Below, one piece after another: positions 1 to 8,370 of a stretch of DNA of 64,000 nt. The notes under the pieces were generated by a model. The model did not search any database, was not told where the DNA came from, and worked only from the letters and a program-made list of their open reading frames with translations. How positions within the stretch are numbered: position 1 is the first letter of the stretch; each line of letters begins with the position of its first letter. A program made the position numbers and the translations under genes. The stretch lies in assembly GCA_028287785.1 (NCBI GenBank), contig JAQBOZ010000027.1:186001-250000 (forward strand), in the 5' to 3' direction. The stretch comes from Chlorobiota bacterium (GTDB lineage Bacteria > Bacteroidota > Ignavibacteria > OLB7).

Positions 1-1906
1 TGGAGTAGGCGCTCTCGCAGGAGGCCATCGGCTCGCCGACGGCGGCCGGGAACCGGAGCTTCAGCATCGTCCCGGTCTCCCCCCAGAAGATTCTGACGGT
101 CGCGTGGATCTTCACCGAATCCCGGTAGAGCCTGAAATCCTGCCGCATCCACGAGCCGCGCCACCGGCTCACCACCCGCACCGTGGCGTGCGTCGGGCCG
201 TTCTCCACCAGCCGCACTTCAGCCTCGCCGAATGTTCCGATGATATCATCGAACCGCTTCACGCCGTGACCCCACGTATCGGTCGGGTCGTTGATCGCCA
301 CCGGCTCGGCGGCCGGCCCGCTCAGTAACTCGCGGGAGTCGGGTTTGTGAAGAATACGGGTGATGGCGCCGCTCGCGGCCGAGATCTCCACGCGTACAAG
401 ACCGTTCTCCAGCACCGCCGTGCCGCCGTTTTCAGCGGGGGGGATGAAGTCGCATGCGTTCCCCGTTTCCGCGCGCGATGGCTCGCCGTAGAAGACCCTG
501 TAGCAGCGCCATCCCAGCGCCGGGGCGTTTGCCGGGAACGTCACGGCAATCCTGTCCTTCCCGATCTTCCCCGATGTAAAGCCGGGCTGCACCGGGAGAT
601 CGTTTCCCTCATCATCGGTTACGCGGATCACCACCGGCAGGGGCCAGAGCCTCTTGTCGATATCGTGCCACAGCTCGAATGTGACGTGCGTGGTGATCTC
701 CCTCGCATGCGGGTTGAAGACGATCAGCGTTCTCCCATCGCCGGTTGTATCGATCGACCGGGCCAGCCGCTGAAGCGCGTACCGGCTGCTCTTCCGGGCC
801 ACCGTAAGCGCCTCGCCGTACATTCCGATGGCATCATCGAGCGCCTCGCGGATCGCCACGCCGCAGAGGATATCGTGGAAGTGGTTGAAGCAGACATTCT
901 CCCATGCGCGTTTCAGATCGGCCGCCGGATACGGGGCGCCGGCCAGCATCGACGCAAGCGCGGAGAGCCGTTCCGCCGCCATCAGCGAATGCTCGGCAAG
1001 CCGGTTGAGACGCTTGATCTCCGAGTGAGCGGAGTAGCAGCCGGGGGCGTTCAACTGCAGATCGCCGCGCCACTCCGGCACCGTCCGCCCGGCGCTCCGC
1101 GATTCCACGGCGCGGAAGAACCGGTCGGGATCGCTGAAGAGAAGGGCCGGGGCCGATGGGTCGATATCGATGGAGATGATTTGCGCGATATGTTTACGTG
1201 TAGGGCCGCCGCCGTGATTCCCAACACCGTAGAAAAGCATCCACTCCGAACCAAACCGGCGCAGCGTTCCTCCGTCCGCCACCAGCGTGGAACCGTTGTC
1301 CAGGGCATCTTCCAGGTCCGTCACCTTCTTCGGAACCGAGGTCTCGTACATGTTGTAGTGGAAGGGAACGCGGTAGCCGAGCACGCTCGATCCATCCGCG
1401 CCGATCCAGCGGAAAAGAGGAGAGGGGAGCGCCAGCTCCGTCGGGTCGGGCCGGCAGAAGATATAGCCGGTCATGCCGGCGCGCGCCAGAAGCTGCGGGA
1501 GCCCGCCATCGTGCCCGAACGCATCGGGGCTGTAGCCGGTGAGCGCCGCGCGACCGAACTTCTCCAGGAAATATCGCTGCCCCAGCAGCGCCTGCCGCGC
1601 AAACCCCTCACCCGACGGAAGGTTGCAGTCGGCCTGCGTCCACCACCCGCCAACGACGATCCAGCGCCCCTCCAGCACGCGGCGTCGTATCGCGTCGAAC
1701 AGCTCGGGCTCCACCTCCTCCACCCATCGGTAGTGGGCAGCGGAGCTGCATGTGAAGATGAACTCCGGGGTTTCCTCCATCCGGTCGAGCGCGGAACGGC
1801 ATGTGGCGATAAACGCCTCCATCCCCTCGCCCCAGCTCCACATCCAGGCCGGATCGAGATGGGCGTTGCCGATCATGTGGATAATGGTTCCGCGCGATTC
1901 GTTCAT
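1..1906 (-). CDS. Glycoside hydrolase family 38 alpha-mannosidase (C-terminus beyond window)
   Basis: The translation begins MNESRGTIIHMIGNAHLD and carries the GH38 metal-site motif HLDPAW at residues 16-21. PDAFGH follows at about 127-132, where D128 fits the catalytic nucleophile. An FNHFHDIL stretch typical of the family lies further on. About 635 residues are visible and the frame is still open at base 1, so this is the N-terminal two thirds of a usual 850-1000 residue enzyme. Family role: retaining hydrolysis of alpha-mannosides. No signal peptide is seen, so a cytoplasmic location is inferred. In-frame ATGs also exist at 1927, 1936 and 1948; 1906 was chosen because the HxD motif sits close to the N-terminus in this family, but no strong ribosome site decides it. 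It lies 94 bp downstream of the PfkB kinase in the same direction and is probably co-transcribed. Confidence 0.9.
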   Translation of the reverse strand, partial: MNESRGTIIHMIGNAHLDPAWMWSWGEGMEAFIATCRSALDRMEETPEFIFTCSSAAHYRWVEEVEPELFDAIRRRVLEGRWIVVGGWWTQADCNLPSGEGFARQALLGQRYFLEKFGRAALTGYSPDAFGHDGGLPQLLARAGMTGYIFCRPDPTELALPSPLFRWIGADGSSVLGYRVPFHYNMYETSVPKKVTDLEDALDNGSTLVADGGTLRRFGSEWMLFYGVGNHGGGPTRKHIAQIISIDIDPSAPALLFSDPDRFFRAVESRSAGRTVPEWRGDLQLNAPGCYSAHSEIKRLNRLAEHSLMAAERLSALASMLAGAPYPAADLKRAWENVCFNHFHDILCGVAIREALDDAIGMYGEALTVARKSSRYALQRLARSIDTTGDGRTLIVFNPHAREITTHVTFELWHDIDKRLWPLPVVIRVTDDEGNDLPVQPGFTSGKIGKDRIAVTFPANAPALGWRCYRVFYGEPSRAETGNACDFIPPAENGGTAVLENGLVRVEISAASGAITRILHKPDSRELLSGPAAEPVAINDPTDTWGHGVKRFDDIIGTFGEAEVRLVENGPTHATVRVVSRWRGSWMRQDFRLYRDSVKIHATVRIFWGETGTMLKLRFPAAVGEPMASCESAYS

Positions 1907-2000
1907 GCTGTTTCCGGTCGGTTGCATATCGAACATGCCGGCGAACATGGCCGGAGGGTTTGAATGGTGATCACTGAACGGCTGCCGGCATCGCGCATCC

Positions 2001-2930
2001 TCATGCGATCGGCTCCGGATGATAGGCCGGGTCGATTGCCCCGCGCACCCCCAGCACGTGCCGCGCAACCCGCTGCCCCACGCGGCAGCATTCGGCGATA
2101 TCCCTTCCGCGGAGCATGGCCGCCAGAAATCCCCCGTTAAAGGCATCGCCGGCCCCGGTCGTGTCGAGCGGCGTCAACGGCTCGGGCGGAACCGCATGGA
2201 GGGCTCCATCGCGATAATAGGAGCATCCCCTTTCCCCCTGCTTCATGGCGATGGCCGAGACGCCCATCCCGGTGAAGCGGGCGCAGAGATCATCGACGGG
2301 AACGCCGGGATATATGGCGGCGAGATCTGATTCGGTGGGGAGGAGGATATCGATGGAGGGAAGGATCGCCTCGAATCGCCGCGCGCAGGCGGAGGGGGAT
2401 TCCCAGAGTCGTGCGCGGTAGTTGGTGTCGAAGACGATGGGCGTGCGGCCGTGAACGTCGCGCAACAGCTTATCCAGTTCCCGCTCGCCGCGCAGCACCG
2501 CCAGGCCGACACCGGTGAGGAGGAACGCGCCGGCACCGGAGATATATCGCGCAAGCCCGCCGATATCCGAACGGAGAAGCGTCTCGGTCGCCGCCGATCC
2601 GGCCCGCCAGAAATGGAACGTATACTCGCCGCCGGCATCGAGCTGGATGAAGTAGAGGCCGTTGCGAAGCCCTTCCGGGCGGAGCAGGTGGGATGTGTCG
2701 ATCCCCTCGCGTTCGATCCCGTCGACGATCATCGGGGTGAACAGATCGTCGCCGACCGAGGAGATAAAGCCGGTGCTGAGGCCCAGTCGACCGGCATAGA
2801 AAAGGGCATTGAAGGCATCGCCGGCAAAGGCCTGCGTGAGCGATCCATCCTCCCTTCGATTGAACTCCACGAGGCATTCGCCAAGGGAGATGAGGTCGAG
2901 CGTTCTGGGCGCCGGGTCCGGTGTTGCCAT
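2001..2930 (-). CDS. PfkB-family sugar kinase, 2-keto-3-deoxygluconate kinase-like
   Basis: 309 residues, the normal size for PfkB/ribokinase kinases. The C-terminal signature DTTGAGDAF lies at 256-264, with D262 the predicted catalytic base. FDTNYRARLW at 168-176 resembles the FDxNxRxxLW of KDG kinases, and FHFWRAGSAA near 105-113 matches the substrate loop of that subgroup. Inferred reaction: ATP-dependent phosphorylation of 2-keto-3-deoxygluconate or a similar aldonate. The GH105 uronyl hydrolase nearby supports this, because its products feed the KDG pathway. No KDPG aldolase is in the window, so the exact sugar is unproven. It is followed after 94 bp by the GH38 gene. Confidence 0.85.
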   Translation of the reverse strand: MATPDPAPRTLDLISLGECLVEFNRREDGSLTQAFAGDAFNALFYAGRLGLSTGFISSVGDDLFTPMIVDGIEREGIDTSHLLRPEGLRNGLYFIQLDAGGEYTFHFWRAGSAATETLLRSDIGGLARYISGAGAFLLTGVGLAVLRGERELDKLLRDVHGRTPIVFDTNYRARLWESPSACARRFEAILPSIDILLPTESDLAAIYPGVPVDDLCARFTGMGVSAIAMKQGERGCSYYRDGALHAVPPEPLTPLDTTGAGDAFNGGFLAAMLRGRDIAECCRVGQRVARHVLGVRGAIDPAYHPEPIA

Positions 2931-3068
2931 GCCTGCCGTGGACGATTGTGAGCTGATCCGGGTTCGGTTGGTCCGATTGTTGAGTTACCGAGTGCAAGAT
3001 ATCGATGAGTCTGGATGTACAATACAATGTCAAGTCCCGTGCGTTCAATCGCATGGAAGGGAGAGATC

Positions 3069-3878
3069 ATGAAAGGAGGAAGGTTCCTTATCGCGATAGT
3101 TGTGGCGGTGATGTCGATCATCGGATACTTTACATCGAGCGTGTTCAACCCTGTCACGCAGGAGAAGCAGCACGTTGGCGGGGTGACGCCGGAGCAGGAG
3201 ATAGCGCTTGGTGTGCAGGCGGCGCCGCAGATGGCGCAGCAGTATGGCGGCGAGGACCCCGACACGAAGGCGCAGGCTCTGGTCGATAAAGTGGGCGGGA
3301 CGATCGTATCGCACACCGACGCAGGAAAGACGCCGTACAGTTTCGATTTTCATGTGCTGGCCGATGATCAGACGATCAACGCGTTCGCGCTGCCGGGGGG
3401 ACAGGTGTTTATCACCGACGGGCTGCTGAAGAGGCTTCACACGGAGGGAGAGCTGGCGGGGGTGCTGGGGCATGAAATAGGCCACGTGGTGGCGCGGCAT
3501 GGCGCCGAGCATATGGCAAAGGCCCAGTTGACGCAGGGGCTTACCGGTGCCGCGGTGCTGGCGACATACGACCCCAACAACCCATCCACGCAGCGCACGG
3601 CGGCGGTCGCGGCGCTGATAGGCCAGATGGTCGATATGAAGTTCGGTCGCGCCGATGAGCTGGAGGCGGACAAGCTCGGCGTCCGGCTGATGGCGGACGC
3701 GGGCTACGATCCCCGCGCCATGATCGGCGTGATGAAGACATTGCAGGAGGCGGGGGGAGGCTCCAAGCAGCCGGAATTCTTCAGCACCCATCCCAACCCT
3801 GACCACCGGATCGAGCAGATTCAGAGCGCGATCAGCCAGCGGTATCCGCAGGGAGTTCCCGAGGGGATGAACAAATAA
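3069..3878 (+). CDS. M48-family zinc metalloprotease, exported
   Basis: 269 residues from the ATG at 3069, chosen because GGGAGAG lies three bases upstream. A longer in-frame start at 3015 has no such site. Residues 5-22 form a hydrophobic signal or anchor segment. The zinc motif HEIGH is at 135-139, and DELEAD near 196-201 supplies the third ligand region. The family includes periplasmic proteases of the BepA/LoiP type, which clear or assist outer-membrane proteins; a similar quality-control role is inferred. It is transcribed alone, and a strong hairpin follows before the convergent genes. Confidence 0.93.
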   Translation: MKGGRFLIAIVVAVMSIIGYFTSSVFNPVTQEKQHVGGVTPEQEIALGVQAAPQMAQQYGGEDPDTKAQALVDKVGGTIVSHTDAGKTPYSFDFHVLADDQTINAFALPGGQVFITDGLLKRLHTEGELAGVLGHEIGHVVARHGAEHMAKAQLTQGLTGAAVLATYDPNNPSTQRTAAVAALIGQMVDMKFGRADELEADKLGVRLMADAGYDPRAMIGVMKTLQEAGGGSKQPEFFSTHPNPDHRIEQIQSAISQRYPQGVPEGMNK

Positions 3879-3905
3879 AACGCCGGACATCCGGCTGATG
3901 GTGGC

Positions 3906-3946
3906 GGGGGAGCGCTTCAACGCATCGTGCGGTAAGGCGCTCCCCC
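3906..3946. terminator. Hairpin terminator between convergent genes
   Basis: Ten-base arms GGGGGAGCGC (3906-3915) and GCGCTCCCCC (3937-3946) enclose a 21-base loop that contains a small inner hairpin. It lies between the stop of the M48 gene and the end of the oppositely oriented sorting-domain fragment. No long T-run follows, so it may act on both strands or be factor-assisted. Confidence 0.6.
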
Positions 3947-3971
3947 GAACTGTTTCCAGGTGCCGGATCTG

Positions 3972-4280
3972 TCAGCGCGTCACGATGATCGATCGGGTTT
4001 CGCTGATGCCATCGCCGGTGAGCCGGAGCAGATAAAGACCCGCCGGCAGCCCGGCGACGTTGGTGGATATCCTTCGGGTTCCCTGCTCCATCACTCCATC
4101 GAATGCCACGTTCATCTCCACGCCGAGGGTGTTGTAGAGCGCCAGGCGCACAGCCGAGCGCGATTGCGCGTTCATTGTCACGGAGACCATGGTGCGCGCG
4201 GGGTTGGGGATCGCCTCGGAAAGCCGGCGGGAACCGGGTTGCGCGGTGGTTGCCGTTCCGGCGTCGAACACATATGGTTT
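3972..4280 (-). pseudogene. Detached T9SS C-terminal sorting domain, in frame after the GH105 stop codon
   Basis: Reading on from the TAG at 4283-4281 in the same frame gives KPYVFDAGTATTAQPG and then a complete type A sorting domain. That domain has SEAIPNPA near its start, LYNTLG in the middle, LPAGLYLLRL later and SIIVTR at the end. It has no signal peptide or ATG of its own; a GTG at 4271 is the only nearby start. T9SS sorting domains work only on proteins first exported by Sec. The upstream GH105 has no visible signal peptide, so a functional fusion is doubtful. More likely it is the tail of a deleted secreted protein, or a gene split by a stop. Confidence 0.6.
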
Positions 4281-5330
4281 CTACCGCCCCATTGTTCCCG
4301 CGTAGGTGTTCGTGGCCTTGACCAGCTCCGCCGATGCCAGCAGATATGCGCCGGTTCCCCACCACCATTCGCCGCGGGCCAGCCCTTTATAGTATTCGAT
4401 GGTTCCCGGCCATGTCCCCTCGGAGCAGCCGGTGAACCGGTCATCGTCATCGATGTATTCCCTCAGCCCCAGCTCGCACCGTGATATCGGGTTGTCGTAT
4501 CCCTTCGGTCGCCAGCCGGCGGGCCATGTGCGCGCCATCGCGAAGAGGTACATCGCCGCGGCCGAGGTTTCCTCGTACGATGTCGGATCGGTGATGATCG
4601 TCCGCCAGAGCCCCTCGCCGGTCTGATGGGGGAGGAGCGCCGCGGCCAGATTCTCCAGAACGCTCTCGACCTCCCTGCACTCGGCGGAACCCCGTTTCAG
4701 ATAGGGGATAAGCTCCGCGCAGGTCATCGCCACCCAGCCGTTTCCCCGTCCCCACGCCCCTTCGGAGCGGAGCCCCGAAAGATTCTCCTCGCAATGGATG
4801 GAGAACCCGGTCGCGGGATCGCGGAGGATCTCCAGGTGCGATCTGAGCTGGTGGAGCGTATCGTCGCGCCAGTCATCGCGGCCAACGACGGAGCCGAGCT
4901 TCGCCAGGATCGGGGCCGAGTAGTAGATTGTGTCGATGTAGACATGCGGCAGATCGACGTTGTGGAGGATCACCCGGCGGCCGTTGCGGATCGCCTTTTC
5001 CAGGATAAACGTATAGATCTTCTCCGCCAGCGCTCGGAGTTGATGCTCGAATTCCGGGAACAGATCGATAACATCGGGAAACAGCAGGCCGATGCTCCAC
5101 GAGCCAACGAAGTAGGTCACATGGACGCCGGTACCCAGATGATAGGTGAGCCATCGGCGGAGATATTCCCGCGCGTGCATGTTGCCGTTGGTCTTCACGG
5201 TCGCCAGCAGGCCGTACGCCAGCAACGATTGTCCCCAATCGGTGTTCATCGATTCAGGACGGTATCGGCGGCACCAGGAGTCCGCGACGCGGTTCATCAG
5301 CTCGTCGGTGTATACGGGAATGGAAGGCAT
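4281..5330 (-). CDS. GH105/GH88-type unsaturated glucuronyl or rhamnogalacturonyl hydrolase
   Basis: 349 residues from the ATG at 5330 (MPSIPVYTDEL). The reading frame is open up to 5432, but the added residues look non-coding. Family marks are NTDWGQS near 29-35, VDLPHVYIDTIYY at 125-137, the hallmark WGRGNGW at 193-199 and EETSAAAM at 253-260. The C-terminus WGTGAYLLASAE matches the natural end of the (alpha/alpha)6 barrel. Known reaction of the family: hydration and cleavage of the unsaturated uronic acid left by polysaccharide lyases, in the cytoplasm. The KDG-type kinase two genes away fits the next steps. A T9SS sorting domain follows in frame after the stop codon (see that entry). Confidence 0.88.
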   Translation of the reverse strand: MPSIPVYTDELMNRVADSWCRRYRPESMNTDWGQSLLAYGLLATVKTNGNMHAREYLRRWLTYHLGTGVHVTYFVGSWSIGLLFPDVIDLFPEFEHQLRALAEKIYTFILEKAIRNGRRVILHNVDLPHVYIDTIYYSAPILAKLGSVVGRDDWRDDTLHQLRSHLEILRDPATGFSIHCEENLSGLRSEGAWGRGNGWVAMTCAELIPYLKRGSAECREVESVLENLAAALLPHQTGEGLWRTIITDPTSYEETSAAAMYLFAMARTWPAGWRPKGYDNPISRCELGLREYIDDDDRFTGCSEGTWPGTIEYYKGLARGEWWWGTGAYLLASAELVKATNTYAGTMGR

Positions 5331-5540
5331 GCGGCAATCGTTTTTCCGCGAAGATAGGAAATGGGGCGTAGCCGGTGCTGCCGTGACGCCGGATAATCGA
5401 CTTCGCGGTGTCGCCGTGCCGCGGCTCCTCATCCCCTTTCACCTTGTGGAGCTTCGGCCGAATCAGTAAGATTCGGAGAATCCATGCTTGTCCCCCGCCA
5501 CGGGAGTATCCATCCCCGTGATGTCTCAACAAACGAATGA

Positions 5541-7907
5541 ATGATGATGATTCGATATAGATACGCACTTCTGATCCCGGCTCTTTTCTTCCTCGTTTCC
5601 ATCACCTCGCCTCTCCATGCCCAGGTCTGGCAGTGGGTGCGGAGGGTCGGCAGCGGGATCATCTTCGACGAATCGAACGCCATTTCCATCGATGATGCCG
5701 GCAACAGCTATGTGGCCGGGCGATTCACCGGCGAGATCACATTGGGATCGAAGACGTTCTCCACCTCCGCGTCGGCCGGCGTGTATCTGGCGAAGTTCAC
5801 CGCCGGCGGCAATCTCCAGTGGGGGGTGGGCGTGGTGGGGGGTGATGTCGATGTCCCATCGGTCTGCACCGACGCGGCCGGGAACATCTTTCTGGCGGGC
5901 GGGTTCAGCCAGACGGTGTTGATCGGCTCCGGCTCCAGGGCGCTGACCAGCCTTGGCGGGAAGGATATCTTCATCGCCAAGTTCAACCCCGGAGGAACGC
6001 TCCTCTGGGCGAAACGGGCCGGAGGAAGCGAGAGCGATTATGCCACGGGAGTCGCCGCCGACAGCGCCGGGAACTGCTTTATCACCGGGAGTTTCACCGG
6101 CTCCGCGTCCTTCGATACCACCGAGCTTTCAAGTCGCGGGCAGGGTGATGTCTTCATCGCCAGGTACGCCCCGACCGGCGGGCTTCTCTGGGCCGCCGGA
6201 AACGGGGGGGGCGGGAATGATGTGGCGCGGGGGATCTCCACCGACGGGAACGGCAATGCGTATATCGTGGGGGATTTCAGCGGCTCCGCTGTGTTCGGGG
6301 CCTCCACGGTCATCTCCACGGGTCCGGCGCGCGATGTCTTCGCGGCGCGATATACCCCGGCCGGCATCCCGCTCTGGGCCGCATCCGGCGGCGGTCTCTC
6401 CGATGACAGCGCCGGGGCAATCACCACCGATCGTTTCGGCAACTCCTACATCACCGGCGTCTTCCATGATTCCCTCGCGTTCGGCGGGGGAAGGTTGGCG
6501 GCGGCGGGATCTCATATGTTCCTGATCAAGCTCGACGCAACCGGCGGGTATCGCTGGAGCGCCGGCGGCACCTCGGGCGGGAGCGATATCGGCAACGCCG
6601 CCGCCGCCGATGGCCTGGGGGGAAGCTGGCTGGCTGGGACCTATCACGACTCCGTGACGCTGGGCGGCAGGACATTTCCCGATCCGGGTGGAAAGGGGAA
6701 TCTCTTCGTCGCCCATTTCGCCAACGACGGGGCGGTCACCTACGCCACGTCCGGCGGCGGGCTTGGAGCGGATGCGGGGAGGGGGATCGCGATCGACAGA
6801 AACGGCGATCCGCGGGTGGTGGGGTCGTTCGCCGGCTCCGGGCAGTTCGGGCCGTACACGCTTACCGGCCAGGGGCAGTCCGATGGGTTCATTGCCGCGA
6901 TCGGCGCGCAGTCGACGCTCCGTACCGGCGCAATCTCCGGCAGCGGTTTCTGTCCCGGCACGCCGATCAGCGTCCCCTTTGCAACCACCGGGATCTTTGC
7001 CCCCGGCAACATCTTTACCGCGCAGCTCTCCGATATTCACGGTCTGTTCGATGCCCCCGTGAAGATCGGGACGGTGGCCGGCACCGGCACCGGGGTGATC
7101 GCCGCAAGGCTCCCCGAGCCGCTCGCGGCCGGGAACTACCGCATCCGCGTGGTCGCCGGCGATCCCGTGATCGTCGGCTCCGACAACGGCAGCGATGTCG
7201 TTGTCCTGCCGGTCCCCGCGCCGGTGATCAACGCGAGCGATTCCACGACGCTCTGCCAGGGGGGGATTCTGACGCTCGACGCAGGGGCCGGATATTCATC
7301 GTATGCGTGGTCCACCAACGCCACCAGCCGCACCATCACCATAGCCGACGCCGGCATTTATTCGGTGGTCGTCACCAACGATGGGGGCTGCTCCGGCATG
7401 GCGAGGATCGTGGTTTCGGTCAACCCCGCCCCGTTGAAGCCGGTGATAACGCGGATCGGGGTGATCCTGGAGTCGAGCCCGGCCGACGGCTACCAGTGGT
7501 ATCTGGGGAGCACCGTGATTGCGGGCGCCACCGACAGGCGGTATTACCCGGCGACATCCGGTGAATACAGAGTGAAGATCCTGAACCCGGAGGGCTGTTC
7601 CGCCCTCTCCGACGCCTTCCCGATGACCGTCTCCGGCGTCGATGATCCCGCGGTCGGCGATGACCTCCGGATTGCGCCGACTCCGGGGGATGGGCGCCTG
7701 AGGATCGAGCTGCTGCGCGGCGCGCCGGGAGCGATCAGGATATCGGTATCCGACATGCTCGGCCGCGAACTGCGCTTCTGGGATGACCGCGGGGAACCCG
7801 TCACGCTCCGGCGGGAGATCGACATCAGCGACCTTCCGAGAGGAGCCTATCTCCTCAGAATCGAGGGCGCGGGGCGTAGCTGGGGTCGGCGGATCATCCT
7901 TCAGTAA
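5541..7907 (+). CDS. Secreted SBBP-repeat / Ig-like protein with T9SS sorting domain (copy 1)
   Basis: 788 residues starting MMMIRYRY. A signal peptide ends near residue 28 (PLHAQ). Residues about 30-455 hold roughly 60-residue SBBP/propeller-like repeats with the pattern 'DxxGNxYVxGxF...FGxxxL...GxxDxFIAKF...G..LWA'. A linker 'SGFCPGTPISVPF' and Ig-like segments follow, with two cysteines in each GGCSG-type module. The last 80 residues are a T9SS type A sorting domain (GAYLLRIE...RRIILQ). Predicted route: Sec export, then T9SS release or surface anchoring. It is about the same length as the next gene and shares its order of parts, so the two are tandem duplicates. Function is unknown; surface binding or adhesion is a guess. 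Confidence 0.9.
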   Translation: MMMIRYRYALLIPALFFLVSITSPLHAQVWQWVRRVGSGIIFDESNAISIDDAGNSYVAGRFTGEITLGSKTFSTSASAGVYLAKFTAGGNLQWGVGVVGGDVDVPSVCTDAAGNIFLAGGFSQTVLIGSGSRALTSLGGKDIFIAKFNPGGTLLWAKRAGGSESDYATGVAADSAGNCFITGSFTGSASFDTTELSSRGQGDVFIARYAPTGGLLWAAGNGGGGNDVARGISTDGNGNAYIVGDFSGSAVFGASTVISTGPARDVFAARYTPAGIPLWAASGGGLSDDSAGAITTDRFGNSYITGVFHDSLAFGGGRLAAAGSHMFLIKLDATGGYRWSAGGTSGGSDIGNAAAADGLGGSWLAGTYHDSVTLGGRTFPDPGGKGNLFVAHFANDGAVTYATSGGGLGADAGRGIAIDRNGDPRVVGSFAGSGQFGPYTLTGQGQSDGFIAAIGAQSTLRTGAISGSGFCPGTPISVPFATTGIFAPGNIFTAQLSDIHGLFDAPVKIGTVAGTGTGVIAARLPEPLAAGNYRIRVVAGDPVIVGSDNGSDVVVLPVPAPVINASDSTTLCQGGILTLDAGAGYSSYAWSTNATSRTITIADAGIYSVVVTNDGGCSGMARIVVSVNPAPLKPVITRIGVILESSPADGYQWYLGSTVIAGATDRRYYPATSGEYRVKILNPEGCSALSDAFPMTVSGVDDPAVGDDLRIAPTPGDGRLRIELLRGAPGAIRISVSDMLGRELRFWDDRGEPVTLRREIDISDLPRGAYLLRIEGAGRSWGRRIILQ

Positions 7908-8370
7908 AAGCAGCCGGGTCGGCGGCCCGCGGGTTCGGCTGTCGCCGAGGGTACCGGACCATCCGGCTTCGTGATCGGGCATGGCGGGTTGCCGCGAGTG
8001 AGATTGCCTTCCGCCTACGCGGGGTTCGATGTTTTCCGTATGTTGCCCCTCTTTCCAGAGTTCCGGTATCGGGTCGAGAGAAGATGTGTGTGTGATGTTC
8101 TCACCCTGGGGAGTGTCATGGCAGGAATGGGTGATGCGAGGCCATCACCCGGACGCGATCTTCCCGCGGTGGGCTTCCGCGCGGAGCCGCCGCTGCGATT
8201 TCCCGCTGATCTCCGCGCTGTTCTCTCCGGAATCGCGTTGGTCCCGGAGGGTTCGGGGGAGGATATCCTCATCCCCCGGCCGCGAGTCATTATCCCGCTT
8301 TGATAGGGCGGGTTTCACACACATTCAGCAAACACGTTCAACATATATATAACGAGATAGGAATATCGCC
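7908..8370. other. 463-bp intergenic gap between tandem T9SS genes
   Basis: No convincing gene on either strand. An imperfect hairpin (arms CAGCCG/CGGCTG, about 7916-7945) follows the upstream stop and could terminate transcription. An AT-rich TATATATAA stretch at about 8344-8352, just before the ATG at 8371, could be a promoter -10 region. Nothing else was recognised. Confidence 0.4.

Noticed and set aside
347-1963. A 538-codon open frame on the plus strand
   Set aside because: It lies opposite the GH38 gene, has an Arg/Pro-rich make-up without motifs, and the minus strand carries clear family signatures.
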